A stretch of DNA of 39,359 nucleotides from Acidimicrobiales bacterium (GTDB lineage: Bacteria > Actinomycetota > Acidimicrobiia > Acidimicrobiales > MedAcidi-G1). The translations under genes were made by a program, and so were the position numbers. Within the stretch, counting starts at the first letter, position 1; each line of letters begins with the position of its first letter. The stretch covers positions 1-39,359 of the forward strand of contig JAKURY010000005.1 of the NCBI GenBank assembly GCA_022452145.1, in the 5' to 3' direction. The notes beneath the pieces were generated by a model that did no database searches, was not told the origin of the DNA, and saw only the letters and a program-made list of their open reading frames with translations. Positions 16,349 to 24,476 of this stretch are shown here, piece by piece.

Positions 16349-17187
16349 CCATCGATCTGGAACTGCCCGAGGTGGAGACCATCCGCCACGCCCTCGACCG
16401 GGAGATAGCCGACCGCAAGGTGAAGAAGGTCGAGTTGGCCTCCATGGCCACGCTCAGTCGCTACCGGAACCGCAAGTCGTTCGCCGCCCAGGTGGAGGGT
16501 CGCAAGCTGGGCCCGGTCCGGCGCATCGGCCTGACCCTGGTCACCAAGCTCGACGGCGAGGACCTGCTGGTCATACGACCGGGCGCCGGATCGTGGATCC
16601 GGCGACACGCCGCCAGGGATGCGGTGGCCCCGGGTACAGAGGTCACGATCACGTTCACCATCGGGGGCCAGGTTCGCCTGGTCGACCCGGACGGCACCTC
16701 GGACCTCTGCGTGGTGGGCGCCGACGAGTTGTTGGACGAGTTTCCGGACCTCGCCGCGCCGGGGATCGACCCGGCCGGCGAGATGGTCCCCTGGACCACC
16801 TTCGCTGGTCAGGTACTGGGCCGGGAGATGCCGCTGAAGGACCTTCTCTGCGACAAATCGCTGGTGGTGGGAGTGGGGGAGGTTTACTCGGACGAGATCC
16901 TTTTCCACGCCGGCCTGCGCCACGACCGCCTCAGCAACAGCCTGTCCACCCAGGAGATCCGGCGGCTGCACGGAGCGCTGATCTCGGTGATAAACGACGC
17001 CGTGAAGTACCGGGGCACCGATCTGGAGGACCGGCCCTTCGTCGACGTGTACGGCGAGCCCGGCACCTACGGAGAGCACCTAGCCGTCTACGGCCGGGCT
17101 GGTGCCCTCAGCGAGCGCAACCGGACGCCGATCCAGCGGGTCAGGTACAAGGGTCGCTGGACCTACTTCTGCGAGACCCAGGTCTGA
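16345..17187 (+). CDS. MutM/Fpg-fold protein, apparently catalytically inactive
   Basis: A 280-residue protein that aligns over its whole length with formamidopyrimidine-DNA glycosylases and sits in their usual rnc-mutM-smc slot. The catalytic features are missing. Active enzymes start MPELPEVET with proline as the nucleophile; here the N-terminus is MTIDLELPEVET, so the proline is Leu and lies internally. The beta-hairpin lysine region (canonically RRxxKYLL) reads RRIGLTLV. The conserved GxGNxYxxE is GVGEVYSDE (N to E). The C-terminal zinc finger keeps only C276 of four cysteines (SERNRTPIQRVRYKGRWTYFCETQ). No frameshift or stop interrupts the gene, and VYGRAGAL and helix-two-turn-helix-like segments remain. 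It probably binds DNA or a partner without base excision; that is inference. Confidence 0.85.
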   Translation: MTIDLELPEVETIRHALDREIADRKVKKVELASMATLSRYRNRKSFAAQVEGRKLGPVRRIGLTLVTKLDGEDLLVIRPGAGSWIRRHAARDAVAPGTEVTITFTIGGQVRLVDPDGTSDLCVVGADELLDEFPDLAAPGIDPAGEMVPWTTFAGQVLGREMPLKDLLCDKSLVVGVGEVYSDEILFHAGLRHDRLSNSLSTQEIRRLHGALISVINDAVKYRGTDLEDRPFVDVYGEPGTYGEHLAVYGRAGALSERNRTPIQRVRYKGRWTYFCETQV

Positions 17188-17202
17188 CCAGCGCCGGATG
17201 AC

Positions 17203-17220
17203 GGGCGCGCGACCGCGCCC
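17203..17220 (+). other. GC-only hairpin after the MutM-like gene
   Basis: GGGCGCG, a 4-nt loop, then CGCGCCC: a perfect 7-bp stem 15 nt after the stop. It has no U tract, so it is at most a weak or Rho-assisted terminator. Confidence 0.35.
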
Positions 17221-17232
17221 CCTGTACGCGCC

Positions 17233-17238
17233 TAGGGT
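17233..17238 (+). promoter_or_regulatory. Probable -10 element (TAGGGT) ahead of smc
   Basis: TAGGGT followed by 7 nt and ATG 17246. The spacing points to the short upstream ORF, not the smc GTG at 17296, as the first codon of the transcript. Confidence 0.45.
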
Positions 17239-17245
17239 GGCGCAC

Positions 17246-17305
17246 ATGGTGAATGACACCCGTGTAATTCGGGGCTCGTTGACGCGTGAGCCGACGTGTT
17301 CCTGA
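17246..17305 (+). CDS. Candidate leaderless upstream ORF overlapping the smc start
   Basis: A 19-codon ORF beginning at ATG 17246, 7 nt after TAGGGT, encoding MVNDTRVIRGSLTREPTCS and ending at TGA 17303-17305. The last 10 nt overlap the beginning of smc in another frame, so terminating ribosomes would be released at the smc GTG. smc itself has only a weak purine stretch upstream. The peptide resembles nothing I know. It may be a coupling leader rather than a functional peptide. Confidence 0.4.
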   Translation: MVNDTRVIRGSLTREPTCS

Positions 17306-20300
17306 AGCGGCTGTCCATCAAGGGCTTCAAGTCGTTCGCGGACACTGCGACGCTGGAGATGGAGCCCGGGGTCACCGTTCTGGTGGGTCCAAACGGAAGC
17401 GGCAAGTCCAACGTCGTCGATGCCATCGCGTGGGTGCTCGGCGCCCAGGCTCCGAGCTCCGTGCGGTCCCAGAAGATGGACGACGTCATCTTCGCCGGCA
17501 CCGCCACGCGGGCCGCCCTGGGTCGGGCGGAGGTCTCCCTGACCATCGACAACTCGTCTGGACTGCTGCCGGTCGAGTTCGGCGAGGTGACTATCGCCCG
17601 CACGCTGTTCCGGAGTGGGGACAGCGAGTACTCGATGAACGGCGCACCCTGTCGGCTGCTGGACATCCAGGAGGTGCTCTCCGACGTCGGTGTCGGTCGC
17701 CAGCAGCACGTCATCATCTCCCAGGGCCAGATCGACGCCGTCCTGAACGCCCGCCCCGAGGAACGGCGGATGATCATCGAGGACGCCGCCGGAATCCTGA
17801 AGTACCGGCGTCGCAAGGAGAAGGCCCAGCGACGCCTGCGGTCCACCGAGGCCAACCTGGACCGGTTGTCGGACCTCCTGCGCGAGGTGCGCCGACAGGT
17901 CCGACCCCTGGAGCGACAGGCCGACGCGGCTCGTCGCCACGGTGACCTGGTCGACGAGCTCACCGCGCTGCGGCTGCACCGGGCGGGAAGGGAGTTGACC
18001 GCCCTGAGGACGAAGGCCCGTGACGAGGCCGGGCGGCGAACCGTCCTGAGCGCCGACCAGTCCACCCACACGGCTGCCCTGGCCCGCTTCGATACCGAGG
18101 TGACGGCGGCAGAGGCCGAGCTGGCGACCCGGGGGGGTGACGACCTGGGCGACAGGTTGGTCCGCCTGGAGGCCCTAAGGGAGCGGAGTCGTGGTCTGCG
18201 GGCGGTGCTCGTCGAGCGGCTCAGGGGGATCGAGCGCGAGCGTTCGACGTTGGTCTCCCAGCAGGTGGTCGTGGGCCTCGAGGCCGAGCTGGAACGCTCC
18301 GAGTTGAAGTCCGAGGAACTGGACGCTGAGGCGGAGCGCCTCGCCCCGGAGGCGGAGCGTCTCGCCCTGGCCCAGACGGAGCTGGCGGCCGATAGGGCCT
18401 CGTTCGAGATGGCCTGGTCGGAGGGCGTCCTTCCCCTCGGCGGGTACGCCGCGGAGTCCCGGGGCGAGTTGGGGGTGCTGCGGGCCGCCGTGGCACAGGC
18501 GGGCGGCGAACGGGACCGCCTGACCGTCCGGCTGGATGGGATCGACACCGCGTTGGCCCGACTCGACGAGGAGGCCGACAGCCTGAGGGCGGACCTGTCG
18601 GTGGGCGAGTCGGCGGAGGAGCCGCTGGTGGCCGACATGGCTGCGGCCGAGGCACGCGCCCACGAGGCGGCCATCGGACGGAACGCCGCCTGGGAGCGGG
18701 TGGTGGCCGCCGAGGCCGAGGCCCGGACGGACGGTGCCCGGGTGGATGCGCTGGTCCTGGCCCTGGACGAGGCCCGGTCGAGGGCCGGTACCGAGCACCT
18801 GGCGGGCATCGACGGCGTGCTGGGCACGCTGTTGGACCTGGTCGAGGTGGAGGAGGGCTTCGAGGCGGCATTCGAGGCTGCCGCGGGATCGGCCCTGGAC
18901 GCGGTCGTGGTCAGCGGCCCGGACCACGCCAGGGAGGCCCTGGCGGCACTGCGTGACGGGCGGCTGTCAGCGGCGGTCCTGGCCCTGGACGTCGGATCCA
19001 CCGATCGGACGGCGCCGGGATTCGGATTACCGGTCCGGCCGCGGGTGCGGGCCCTCAGCCCGGGCGTCGACGGTCTGCTGGACCGCCTGCTCGGCCACGT
19101 GGTGATGGTTGACGGCGACCTCGGATCCGTCGTCGATCTGGCTCTGCGCCATCCGGAGGATGTCATGGTCACCCCGGCCGGGGATCGGTTCGCTCCGTCG
19201 GGCTGGCGGATCGGTGGTGACGGCCGGGGGGCGACCGGAGCGGCGCTGGCTGACGCAGAGCGCCGGATGGCCTTAGCCGAGGTGGAGCATGCCGATGCCA
19301 CACGGGCGCTGGACCTCGCCGAACGGGCGACCGGTGATGCAGACGACGAGGTGGCCCGTCGCAACCGCGAGCTGGACGAGCACGATGCCCGGTTCACGGC
19401 GTCGGCCGAGGCCCTCCAGCGCCTTCAGGTGGAGCGCCGGGACCTCTCCAACGAGGCCGGGTCCCTGCGGACGCGCCTGGGAGAGCTGGAACAGCGCCTG
19501 GAGGACGAGAACCGTCGGGTCGCCGACCTCGACGAGCGCCTTCCCGACCTGGAGGCCGCCGAGGAGGCGTCGATACAGGAGGCCCGGCGCATGAACGCCG
19601 CCCGGACCGCCCTGGAGGAACGGGCGGCCGACCTGGGTGCCCGCCGGACCGGCCACGACGTCCAGGCAGCAGAGGTGACCGGCCGGCAGGCCGTCGTCCG
19701 GGCCCGCGTCATCGAGCTGCGGAGCCGGCTGGGCCAGCTCACGGACGAGCGGGAGGTGGCCGCCTCCCTGCGCGACGACCTGTTCGGACGCGAGACGGCC
19801 AGCCGTCGTCTGATGGGGGAGTTGGACGGCCGGATGGCCGTGGTCGACATCCGGCTGGACGCGCTGAGGGAGCGCCGCCGGCAGCAGTCGGAGCGCGTCC
19901 GTGCCGTCGCCGTCCGCCTGGACGGCCTCCGGAGGGAGCGCTCGTCTGCGGAGATGGCGCTGCGGGAGACCCGTGATCACCTGTCCCGACTCGAGATCGA
20001 CAGGGCCGAGACGAGGATGCGCATCCAGAACGTCACGGAGGCCATCCGGAGCGAGTTCGACCACGAGCCCGAAGCAGCGCTGGACGCCCCGTGCCCCGGG
20101 CTGGCCGAGGGGGTCACGGTCGCCTCCCGGGTGGCCGAACTGGAGCGCGAGCTGAAGTTGATGGGGCCGATCAACCCCCTGGCACTGGCCGAGTTCGATG
20201 CGCTGAGGGAACGCCACGAGTTCCTCCAGGGGCAGCTGGACGACATCCGTTCCACCCGGACGGAACTCCGCAAGGTGATCCGGTCGGTCGACGAGGAGAT

Positions 20301-20796
20301 CGTCTCGGTATTCGCTGCCGCCTTCGCCGAGGTCTCGTCACACTTCACCGACCTGTTCGAGGCCCTGTTCCCCGGTGGCCAGGGGCGCCTCCGCCTGACC
20401 GATCCCGACGACCTGCTGGAGACGGGCCTCGAGGTGGAGGCACGGCCGTCCGGCAAGAACGTGAAGAAGCTGTCGCTGCTCTCCGGTGGCGAGCGGTCGC
20501 TGACGGCGCTGGCCTTCCTGTTCGCCGTCTTCCGCAGCCGACCCTCGCCGTTCTACGTGATGGACGAGGTCGAGGCTGCCCTGGACGATGTCAACCTGCA
20601 CCGCTTCCTCGGCCTGCTGGAGCAGTTCCGGGACGATGCCCAGCTGCTGGTGGTCAGCCACCAGAAGCGCACGATGGAGGCCGCCGACTGCCTCTACGGG
20701 GTCTCGATGGCGCCAGGCGGATCGTCGCGGGTGGTCAGCGAGCGTGTGGAGGCCGAGCGCGTCGCCAGGCGCCTCAGCGTCCTCACCAACGGCTGA
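17296..20796 (+). CDS. smc: Chromosome segregation protein SMC
   Basis: A 1166-residue SMC ATPase, normal length. Walker A GPNGSGKSN is at 31-39, and the Q-loop/arm region GRQQHVIISQGQID follows. Two long charged coiled coils flank a hinge at about 500-625 (GIDGVLGTLLDLVEVEEGFE to VVDLALRHPEDVMV). The C-terminal head has the LSGGERSLTALAF signature near 1062 and Walker B FYVMDEVEAALDD near 1086. It compacts and segregates chromosomes with ScpA/ScpB, which are not in this window. GTG 17296 gives the family N-terminus (MFLKRLSIKGFKSFAD). Confidence 0.97.
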   Translation: MFLKRLSIKGFKSFADTATLEMEPGVTVLVGPNGSGKSNVVDAIAWVLGAQAPSSVRSQKMDDVIFAGTATRAALGRAEVSLTIDNSSGLLPVEFGEVTIARTLFRSGDSEYSMNGAPCRLLDIQEVLSDVGVGRQQHVIISQGQIDAVLNARPEERRMIIEDAAGILKYRRRKEKAQRRLRSTEANLDRLSDLLREVRRQVRPLERQADAARRHGDLVDELTALRLHRAGRELTALRTKARDEAGRRTVLSADQSTHTAALARFDTEVTAAEAELATRGGDDLGDRLVRLEALRERSRGLRAVLVERLRGIERERSTLVSQQVVVGLEAELERSELKSEELDAEAERLAPEAERLALAQTELAADRASFEMAWSEGVLPLGGYAAESRGELGVLRAAVAQAGGERDRLTVRLDGIDTALARLDEEADSLRADLSVGESAEEPLVADMAAAEARAHEAAIGRNAAWERVVAAEAEARTDGARVDALVLALDEARSRAGTEHLAGIDGVLGTLLDLVEVEEGFEAAFEAAAGSALDAVVVSGPDHAREALAALRDGRLSAAVLALDVGSTDRTAPGFGLPVRPRVRALSPGVDGLLDRLLGHVVMVDGDLGSVVDLALRHPEDVMVTPAGDRFAPSGWRIGGDGRGATGAALADAERRMALAEVEHADATRALDLAERATGDADDEVARRNRELDEHDARFTASAEALQRLQVERRDLSNEAGSLRTRLGELEQRLEDENRRVADLDERLPDLEAAEEASIQEARRMNAARTALEERAADLGARRTGHDVQAAEVTGRQAVVRARVIELRSRLGQLTDEREVAASLRDDLFGRETASRRLMGELDGRMAVVDIRLDALRERRRQQSERVRAVAVRLDGLRRERSSAEMALRETRDHLSRLEIDRAETRMRIQNVTEAIRSEFDHEPEAALDAPCPGLAEGVTVASRVAELERELKLMGPINPLALAEFDALRERHEFLQGQLDDIRSTRTELRKVIRSVDEEIVSVFAAAFAEVSSHFTDLFEALFPGGQGRLRLTDPDDLLETGLEVEARPSGKNVKKLSLLSGGERSLTALAFLFAVFRSRPSPFYVMDEVEAALDDVNLHRFLGLLEQFRDDAQLLVVSHQKRTMEAADCLYGVSMAPGGSSRVVSERVEAERVARRLSVLTNG

Positions 20797-20802
20797 CGCA
20801 GC

Positions 20803-20816
20803 CCGGCCGCGGCCGG
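20803..20816. promoter_or_regulatory. 14-bp palindrome near the -35 position of the response regulator promoter
   Basis: CCGGCCGCGGCCGG is a perfect palindrome in the 52-bp smc-regulator gap. It overlaps the expected -35 region of the TACCGT promoter at 20836, so it could be an operator or simply GC-rich chance. Confidence 0.3.
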
Positions 20817-20835
20817 AGAGCCGGAGCGCTGGGAG

Positions 20836-20841
20836 TACCGT
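20836..20841 (+). promoter_or_regulatory. Probable -10 element (TACCGT) for the two-component genes
   Basis: TACCGT followed by 7 nt and GTG 20849; no Shine-Dalgarno. It marks the pair as a separate transcription unit from smc. Confidence 0.45.
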
Positions 20842-20848
20842 CGTCACC

Positions 20849-21541
20849 GTGCGCATCCTCGTGGTTGACGACGAGGCCGACCTGCTGGACGCAGTGGCCC
20901 GGGGGCTCCGGCGGGAGGGCTATGCCGTCGACACTGCCACCGATGGTGTCGAGGCGCTGGCCAAGGCCGGTTACACCCCGTACGACCTGATCTGCCTGGA
21001 CCTGACTATGCCCGGTATCGACGGGCTCGAGGTCTGTTCGACGCTGCGTGCCGATCCGATCGGCGAGTTCCCTCCCCGGATCCTGATGCTGACGGCCCGG
21101 GACACGGTCGAGGACCGTATCCGGGGCCTCGACGTGGGTGCCGACGACTATCTGGTCAAGCCCTTCGCCTTCGACGAGTTGTCGGCCAGGATCCGGTCGT
21201 TGCTCCGACGCGATCCCGGTCGCTCGGGGGCGGTCCTCGAGGTGGGCGACGTTGTGGTGGACACCGCCCGCCACAGGGCCCGTCGTAACGACAGGGACCT
21301 CGACCTGACAGCCAAGGAATTCGCCCTGCTGCGGTACTTCATGAGTCGACCCGGCGAGGTCGTCTCCCAGGAGGAGCTGCTGGACCATGTGTGGGACGAG
21401 CACGCCGATCCGTTCACCAACACCGTGCGGGTGACCGTCGGGACGTTGCGCCGCAAGCTCACCCTGGACGGTGAGGTGGCGCTGCTGGAGACGGTGGTGG
21501 GTTCCGGCTACCGGCTGCTCGACGGGAACGACGCCCCGTGA
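20849..21541 (+). CDS. OmpR/PhoB-type response regulator
   Basis: A 230-residue response regulator. The receiver domain has the acidic pair D7/D8, phospho-acceptor D51 (LICLDLTMPG), T82 and K104 (LVKPFAF). The C-terminal winged-helix domain (about 128-225) is OmpR type: LDLTAKEFALLRYFMSRPGEVVSQEELLDHVWDE-like recognition region and the terminal VRGxGYRL-like hairpin (VVGSGYRLL). It is activated by the histidine kinase encoded directly downstream (4-nt overlap). The order regulator, kinase, HtrA protease matches the mycobacterial mprA-mprB-pepD locus, so envelope stress is a reasonable guess for the stimulus. Confidence 0.93.
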   Translation: MRILVVDDEADLLDAVARGLRREGYAVDTATDGVEALAKAGYTPYDLICLDLTMPGIDGLEVCSTLRADPIGEFPPRILMLTARDTVEDRIRGLDVGADDYLVKPFAFDELSARIRSLLRRDPGRSGAVLEVGDVVVDTARHRARRNDRDLDLTAKEFALLRYFMSRPGEVVSQEELLDHVWDEHADPFTNTVRVTVGTLRRKLTLDGEVALLETVVGSGYRLLDGNDAP

Positions 21542-22749
21542 GCCGATCGGACGTCGGCCTGGCCGGGCGGATGCCGGACCGGTTCGGGAGCCTCCGTACA
21601 CGGCTGGCCCTGCTGTACTCGATCGTGCTGTTCGCCCTGGCGGCCGTGATGGTCGGTGGCATCTACCTGGGCCTCTCGCGGGCGCTGTCCGATGAGCCCA
21701 TGTCCAGGTTGGCCAGGTTCGAGCAGCTGGTGGCGGAGGACGGCGTCGACCAGCCTTCGCTGGCACCGGACGACCGCCTGGACAGGCCGTGGCTGGTCAT
21801 CTTCGAGGCGGAGGTGAACCGCCGCGCGCTGGAGCGCCTTCGGGCCTATTCGTTCACCGCCCTGGGTGGCCTCTTCCTCGGGAGCATCGCGGTGGGCTGG
21901 TACGTGGCCGGCCTGGTCCTACGACCCATCGGACGTATCTCGGCGGTGGCCCGGGAGATAACGGCGACCGACCTGTCACGTCGGATCGACCTGGGTGGGT
22001 CGTCGGACGAGCTGCGGGACCTGGCCGACACGTTCGACGAGATGCTCGGCCGACTTGACGAGTCCTTCGAGGGGCAGCGTCGCTTCGTGCAGGAGGCGTC
22101 ACACGAGCTCCGGAACCCGCTGGCCGTGCTGCGGACCAACCTCGACGTCGTGATGGCCGATCCGGATGCCGGACCCGAGGACTTCCGTGCCGCCGGCCTG
22201 GTTGCGGTACGGGCCGCCGAGCGCATGTCGGTGCTCGTGGACGACCTGCTGCTCTACGCCCACCACGAACGGCCGGACAGCCGCCGTGAACCGATCGACC
22301 TGGGCACGGTGGTGGCCGAGACGGTCGAGGACTTCGTGGCGGCGGCGTCGCGTGACGGGGTGGGGCTGGACCACGACCGGTCCACGGGCCTGGACGTGGT
22401 GGGTGACGCGGCGGCGCTGCGACGTGCCATCGCCAACCTCCTGAGCAATGCCATCAGGGTCTCGGATTCCGGCGGTCGGGTACGTGTGACCACGGGCAGG
22501 GACGACGAGATGGTCTGGGCCTCGGTAGTCGACGACGGTCCCGGCCTCCCGATCGACCACCTTGACCGGGTGTTCCAGCGGTTCTGGCGCGGGGACCGCG
22601 CCTCGGCAAGGGAGGCCGGGCGCTCGGGCCTCGGGTTGGCGATTGTGAGACAGATCGCCGAGGGGCATGGCGGGCGTGCCACCGTCCGCTCGACGGTCGG
22701 TGACGGGGCCACGTTCACCCTCTGGCTGCCCCGCTACGTGGATGCCTGA
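21538..22749 (+). CDS. Membrane sensor histidine kinase
   Basis: A 403-residue kinase. Two membrane helices (about 24-46 and 105-128) enclose an extracytoplasmic loop of only about 58 residues. A HAMP linker (LRPIGRISAVAREIT) leads to the dimerisation domain with phospho-accepting H189 in EASHELRNPLAVLRTNL. The ATPase domain has an N box (LLSNAIRVS), DDGPGLP, FWRGD and GLGLAIVRQIAEGHGG. It starts at GTG 21538 within the regulator stop codon region, so the pair is translationally coupled. The small sensor loop suggests sensing at the membrane or through a partner protein. Confidence 0.93.
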   Translation: MSRSDVGLAGRMPDRFGSLRTRLALLYSIVLFALAAVMVGGIYLGLSRALSDEPMSRLARFEQLVAEDGVDQPSLAPDDRLDRPWLVIFEAEVNRRALERLRAYSFTALGGLFLGSIAVGWYVAGLVLRPIGRISAVAREITATDLSRRIDLGGSSDELRDLADTFDEMLGRLDESFEGQRRFVQEASHELRNPLAVLRTNLDVVMADPDAGPEDFRAAGLVAVRAAERMSVLVDDLLLYAHHERPDSRREPIDLGTVVAETVEDFVAAASRDGVGLDHDRSTGLDVVGDAAALRRAIANLLSNAIRVSDSGGRVRVTTGRDDEMVWASVVDDGPGLPIDHLDRVFQRFWRGDRASAREAGRSGLGLAIVRQIAEGHGGRATVRSTVGDGATFTLWLPRYVDA

Positions 22750-22782
22750 TCCGGCCGTGTCGGGTTTCGGTGGCAAGCGGCC

Positions 22783-22788
22783 TATTTT
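22783..22788 (+). promoter_or_regulatory. Probable -10 element (TATTTT) for the HtrA-like gene
   Basis: TATTTT followed by 7 nt and ATG 22796. It is the most AT-rich hexamer of this set, consistent with separate regulation of the protease 46 bp after the kinase stop. Confidence 0.45.
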
Positions 22789-22795
22789 CAGAGCC

Positions 22796-24418
22796 ATGAA
22801 GGACGATTCCGGCCACCAGGACCGCACCGTCGATCGTCGGAGCATCGAGGTGGGTGGAGACCGGTCGGATCCCCCGGCGTTTCCCGGCCTCCTGCCGGCA
22901 CCCGTTCCGCCGATACAACCGCCGGTTCGGATCAGTGGACGGGTCATCGCCGGGCTGTTCGCAGTGGCGGTACTCGTGGCAGCCCTGGTGGCCGGTGCCG
23001 TCGCCGGCTGGGTCTTGCGGGGCGAGGGCGACCAGGTGGAGACCGGCGTGTCATCCGAGACGCTGGCAGCGGTGATCGGGAGCGTGGTGGCACGCGACGG
23101 TGCGACCGTGGATGTGGCCACGGAGGATGCCATCCGGGCGATGTTGACCACCGAAGGCCTCTCGGAGGCGGAGGTCGTATCTCTCGTCGAAGGGGTCATC
23201 TCCGAACTCGAGGCCGTCTCGGCAACCGACGTGGAGGCCATCGTGGCCGATCGCCTGTCAGCCGCCCCGGGGCTCTCGGCATCCGACGTGGAGGTCATCC
23301 TGGCCGATCGCCTGTCAGCCGCCCCGGGACTCTCGACCGACGACGTCTCGTCGATAGCAGCCTCGATCGTCGCCGAGGCGGCCGGACTCTCGGCCGACGA
23401 GGTCGAGGCCATGGTCGGCCGACTCCTTAACGAGTCGGCAGGCCTGACCGCTGAAGAGGTGGAGTCGCTGGTGGCCCGCCTCTTCGCCGAGGCGCCGGTG
23501 GACGACTCGGGTGACGAGCCGGTGGTCGCCGTGGCGGAGGCACTGTTCGACTCGGTGGTGCTCGTCTCGGTTCCCGGGGAGGGCTTCGGATCCGGCATCG
23601 TCTTTGACGAAGAGGGGCGGATCGTGACCAACGCCCACGTGGTGGACGCCGCTGTCGAGGTGGTGGTCACGCTTCCGAACGGCAGGGAGATCTCCGCTGA
23701 GGTGATCGGCGTGGACGTCCGTCGCGACGTCGCCGTCCTGAGGCTGGCCGAGGGCCAGGACAGTTTGGTCCCGGTGGTGTTCGCCTTCAGCAGTGACCTG
23801 GAGGTCGGCCAGTTGGCGGTGGCGCTGGGAAGCCCGTTCGACCTGGATCGCACGGTGACCGCGGGGATAGTGAGCGCCCTGGGTCGCGTCATGGACTCCT
23901 ACGGGTGCCAGTCGGGCGTCGGCGCCGAGTGCGCCGGCGTTGCCATGATCCAGACCGATGCACCGATCAACCCGGGGAACTCGGGCGGCCCGCTGGCCGA
24001 TCGCAACGGGCGGGTCATCGGCATGAACACGGCGATCCAGAGCACCGGGTTCGGCAACATCGGCGTGGGGTTCGCCATCCCCAGCGACACGGTGGTCCTG
24101 GTCGCCCGTCGACTGATCCTCGGTCTGCCTGTGGGTACGGCCTGGTTGGGCATCCGTGGAGAGACCCCGACAGATGGTCGTATCGGTGCCGTGGTCGTCG
24201 AGGTCGTGGAGGGGTCACCAGCCGACCAGGCGGGCCTGCATGTCGGTGACCGCATCTTCCGTTCCGACGGTCGGGCCATCCGGGACATGTCATCGTTGCG
24301 GGCCGACATCCAGATCCGGCTGCCCGGGGAGCGGGTCGACCTGGAGTACGAGCGTGACGGGGCGACGGGCGTCGCTGAGATCGAGTTGGGGGCGCTGGAC
24401 GACCATTTCGCCGAGTAG
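22796..24418 (+). CDS. Membrane-anchored HtrA/DegP-like serine protease with repeat linker
   Basis: A 540-residue protease. A Pro-rich cytoplasmic N-terminus (1-48) is followed by one membrane helix (about 49-74) and then an acidic extracytoplasmic linker. Residues 121-234 are six copies of a 19-residue repeat of the form GLS-x-x-DVE-x-IVADRLSAAP. The trypsin-like domain has H281 (TNAHVV), D311 (RRDVAVL) and S396 (NPGNSGGPL). C371 and C379 could form a disulfide. A PDZ domain (about 448-535; GSPADQAGLHVGDRI) ends the protein. HtrA proteases degrade or refold damaged envelope proteins. It follows the two-component pair, as PepD follows MprAB. ATG 22796 is 7 nt after TATTTT. Confidence 0.93.
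   Translation: MKDDSGHQDRTVDRRSIEVGGDRSDPPAFPGLLPAPVPPIQPPVRISGRVIAGLFAVAVLVAALVAGAVAGWVLRGEGDQVETGVSSETLAAVIGSVVARDGATVDVATEDAIRAMLTTEGLSEAEVVSLVEGVISELEAVSATDVEAIVADRLSAAPGLSASDVEVILADRLSAAPGLSTDDVSSIAASIVAEAAGLSADEVEAMVGRLLNESAGLTAEEVESLVARLFAEAPVDDSGDEPVVAVAEALFDSVVLVSVPGEGFGSGIVFDEEGRIVTNAHVVDAAVEVVVTLPNGREISAEVIGVDVRRDVAVLRLAEGQDSLVPVVFAFSSDLEVGQLAVALGSPFDLDRTVTAGIVSALGRVMDSYGCQSGVGAECAGVAMIQTDAPINPGNSGGPLADRNGRVIGMNTAIQSTGFGNIGVGFAIPSDTVVLVARRLILGLPVGTAWLGIRGETPTDGRIGAVVVEVVEGSPADQAGLHVGDRIFRSDGRAIRDMSSLRADIQIRLPGERVDLEYERDGATGVAEIELGALDDHFAE
23244..23328 (+). repeat. Duplicated 57-bp unit inside the HtrA-like gene
   Basis: A 28-bp sequence starting TGGCCGATCGCCTGTCAGCC occurs identically at 23244-23271 and 23301-23328, exactly 57 bp (19 codons) apart. 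This is the most recent-looking of six protein-level repeats spanning residues 121-234. Confidence 0.85.
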
Positions 24419-24461
24419 TCGGCGGCTTCGGGCGCTCCGGCCGGAGACCTGACCCCACCGG

Positions 24462-24467
24462 TAGGCT
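24462..24467 (+). promoter_or_regulatory. Probable -10 element (TAGGCT) for ftsY
   Basis: TAGGCT followed by 9 nt and ATG 24477, in the 58-bp HtrA-ftsY gap. Confidence 0.4.
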
Positions 24468-24476
24468 GCGGCCCCC

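Noticed and set aside
17232-19397. 721-codon minus-strand frame opposite smc
   Set aside because: Low-complexity Ser/Ala/Arg composition typical of the antisense frame of GC-rich coiled-coil genes; smc is unambiguous on the plus strand.
22099-23892. 597-codon minus-strand frame opposite the kinase and HtrA genes
   Set aside because: Ser/Thr/Ala-rich antisense shadow with no motif.
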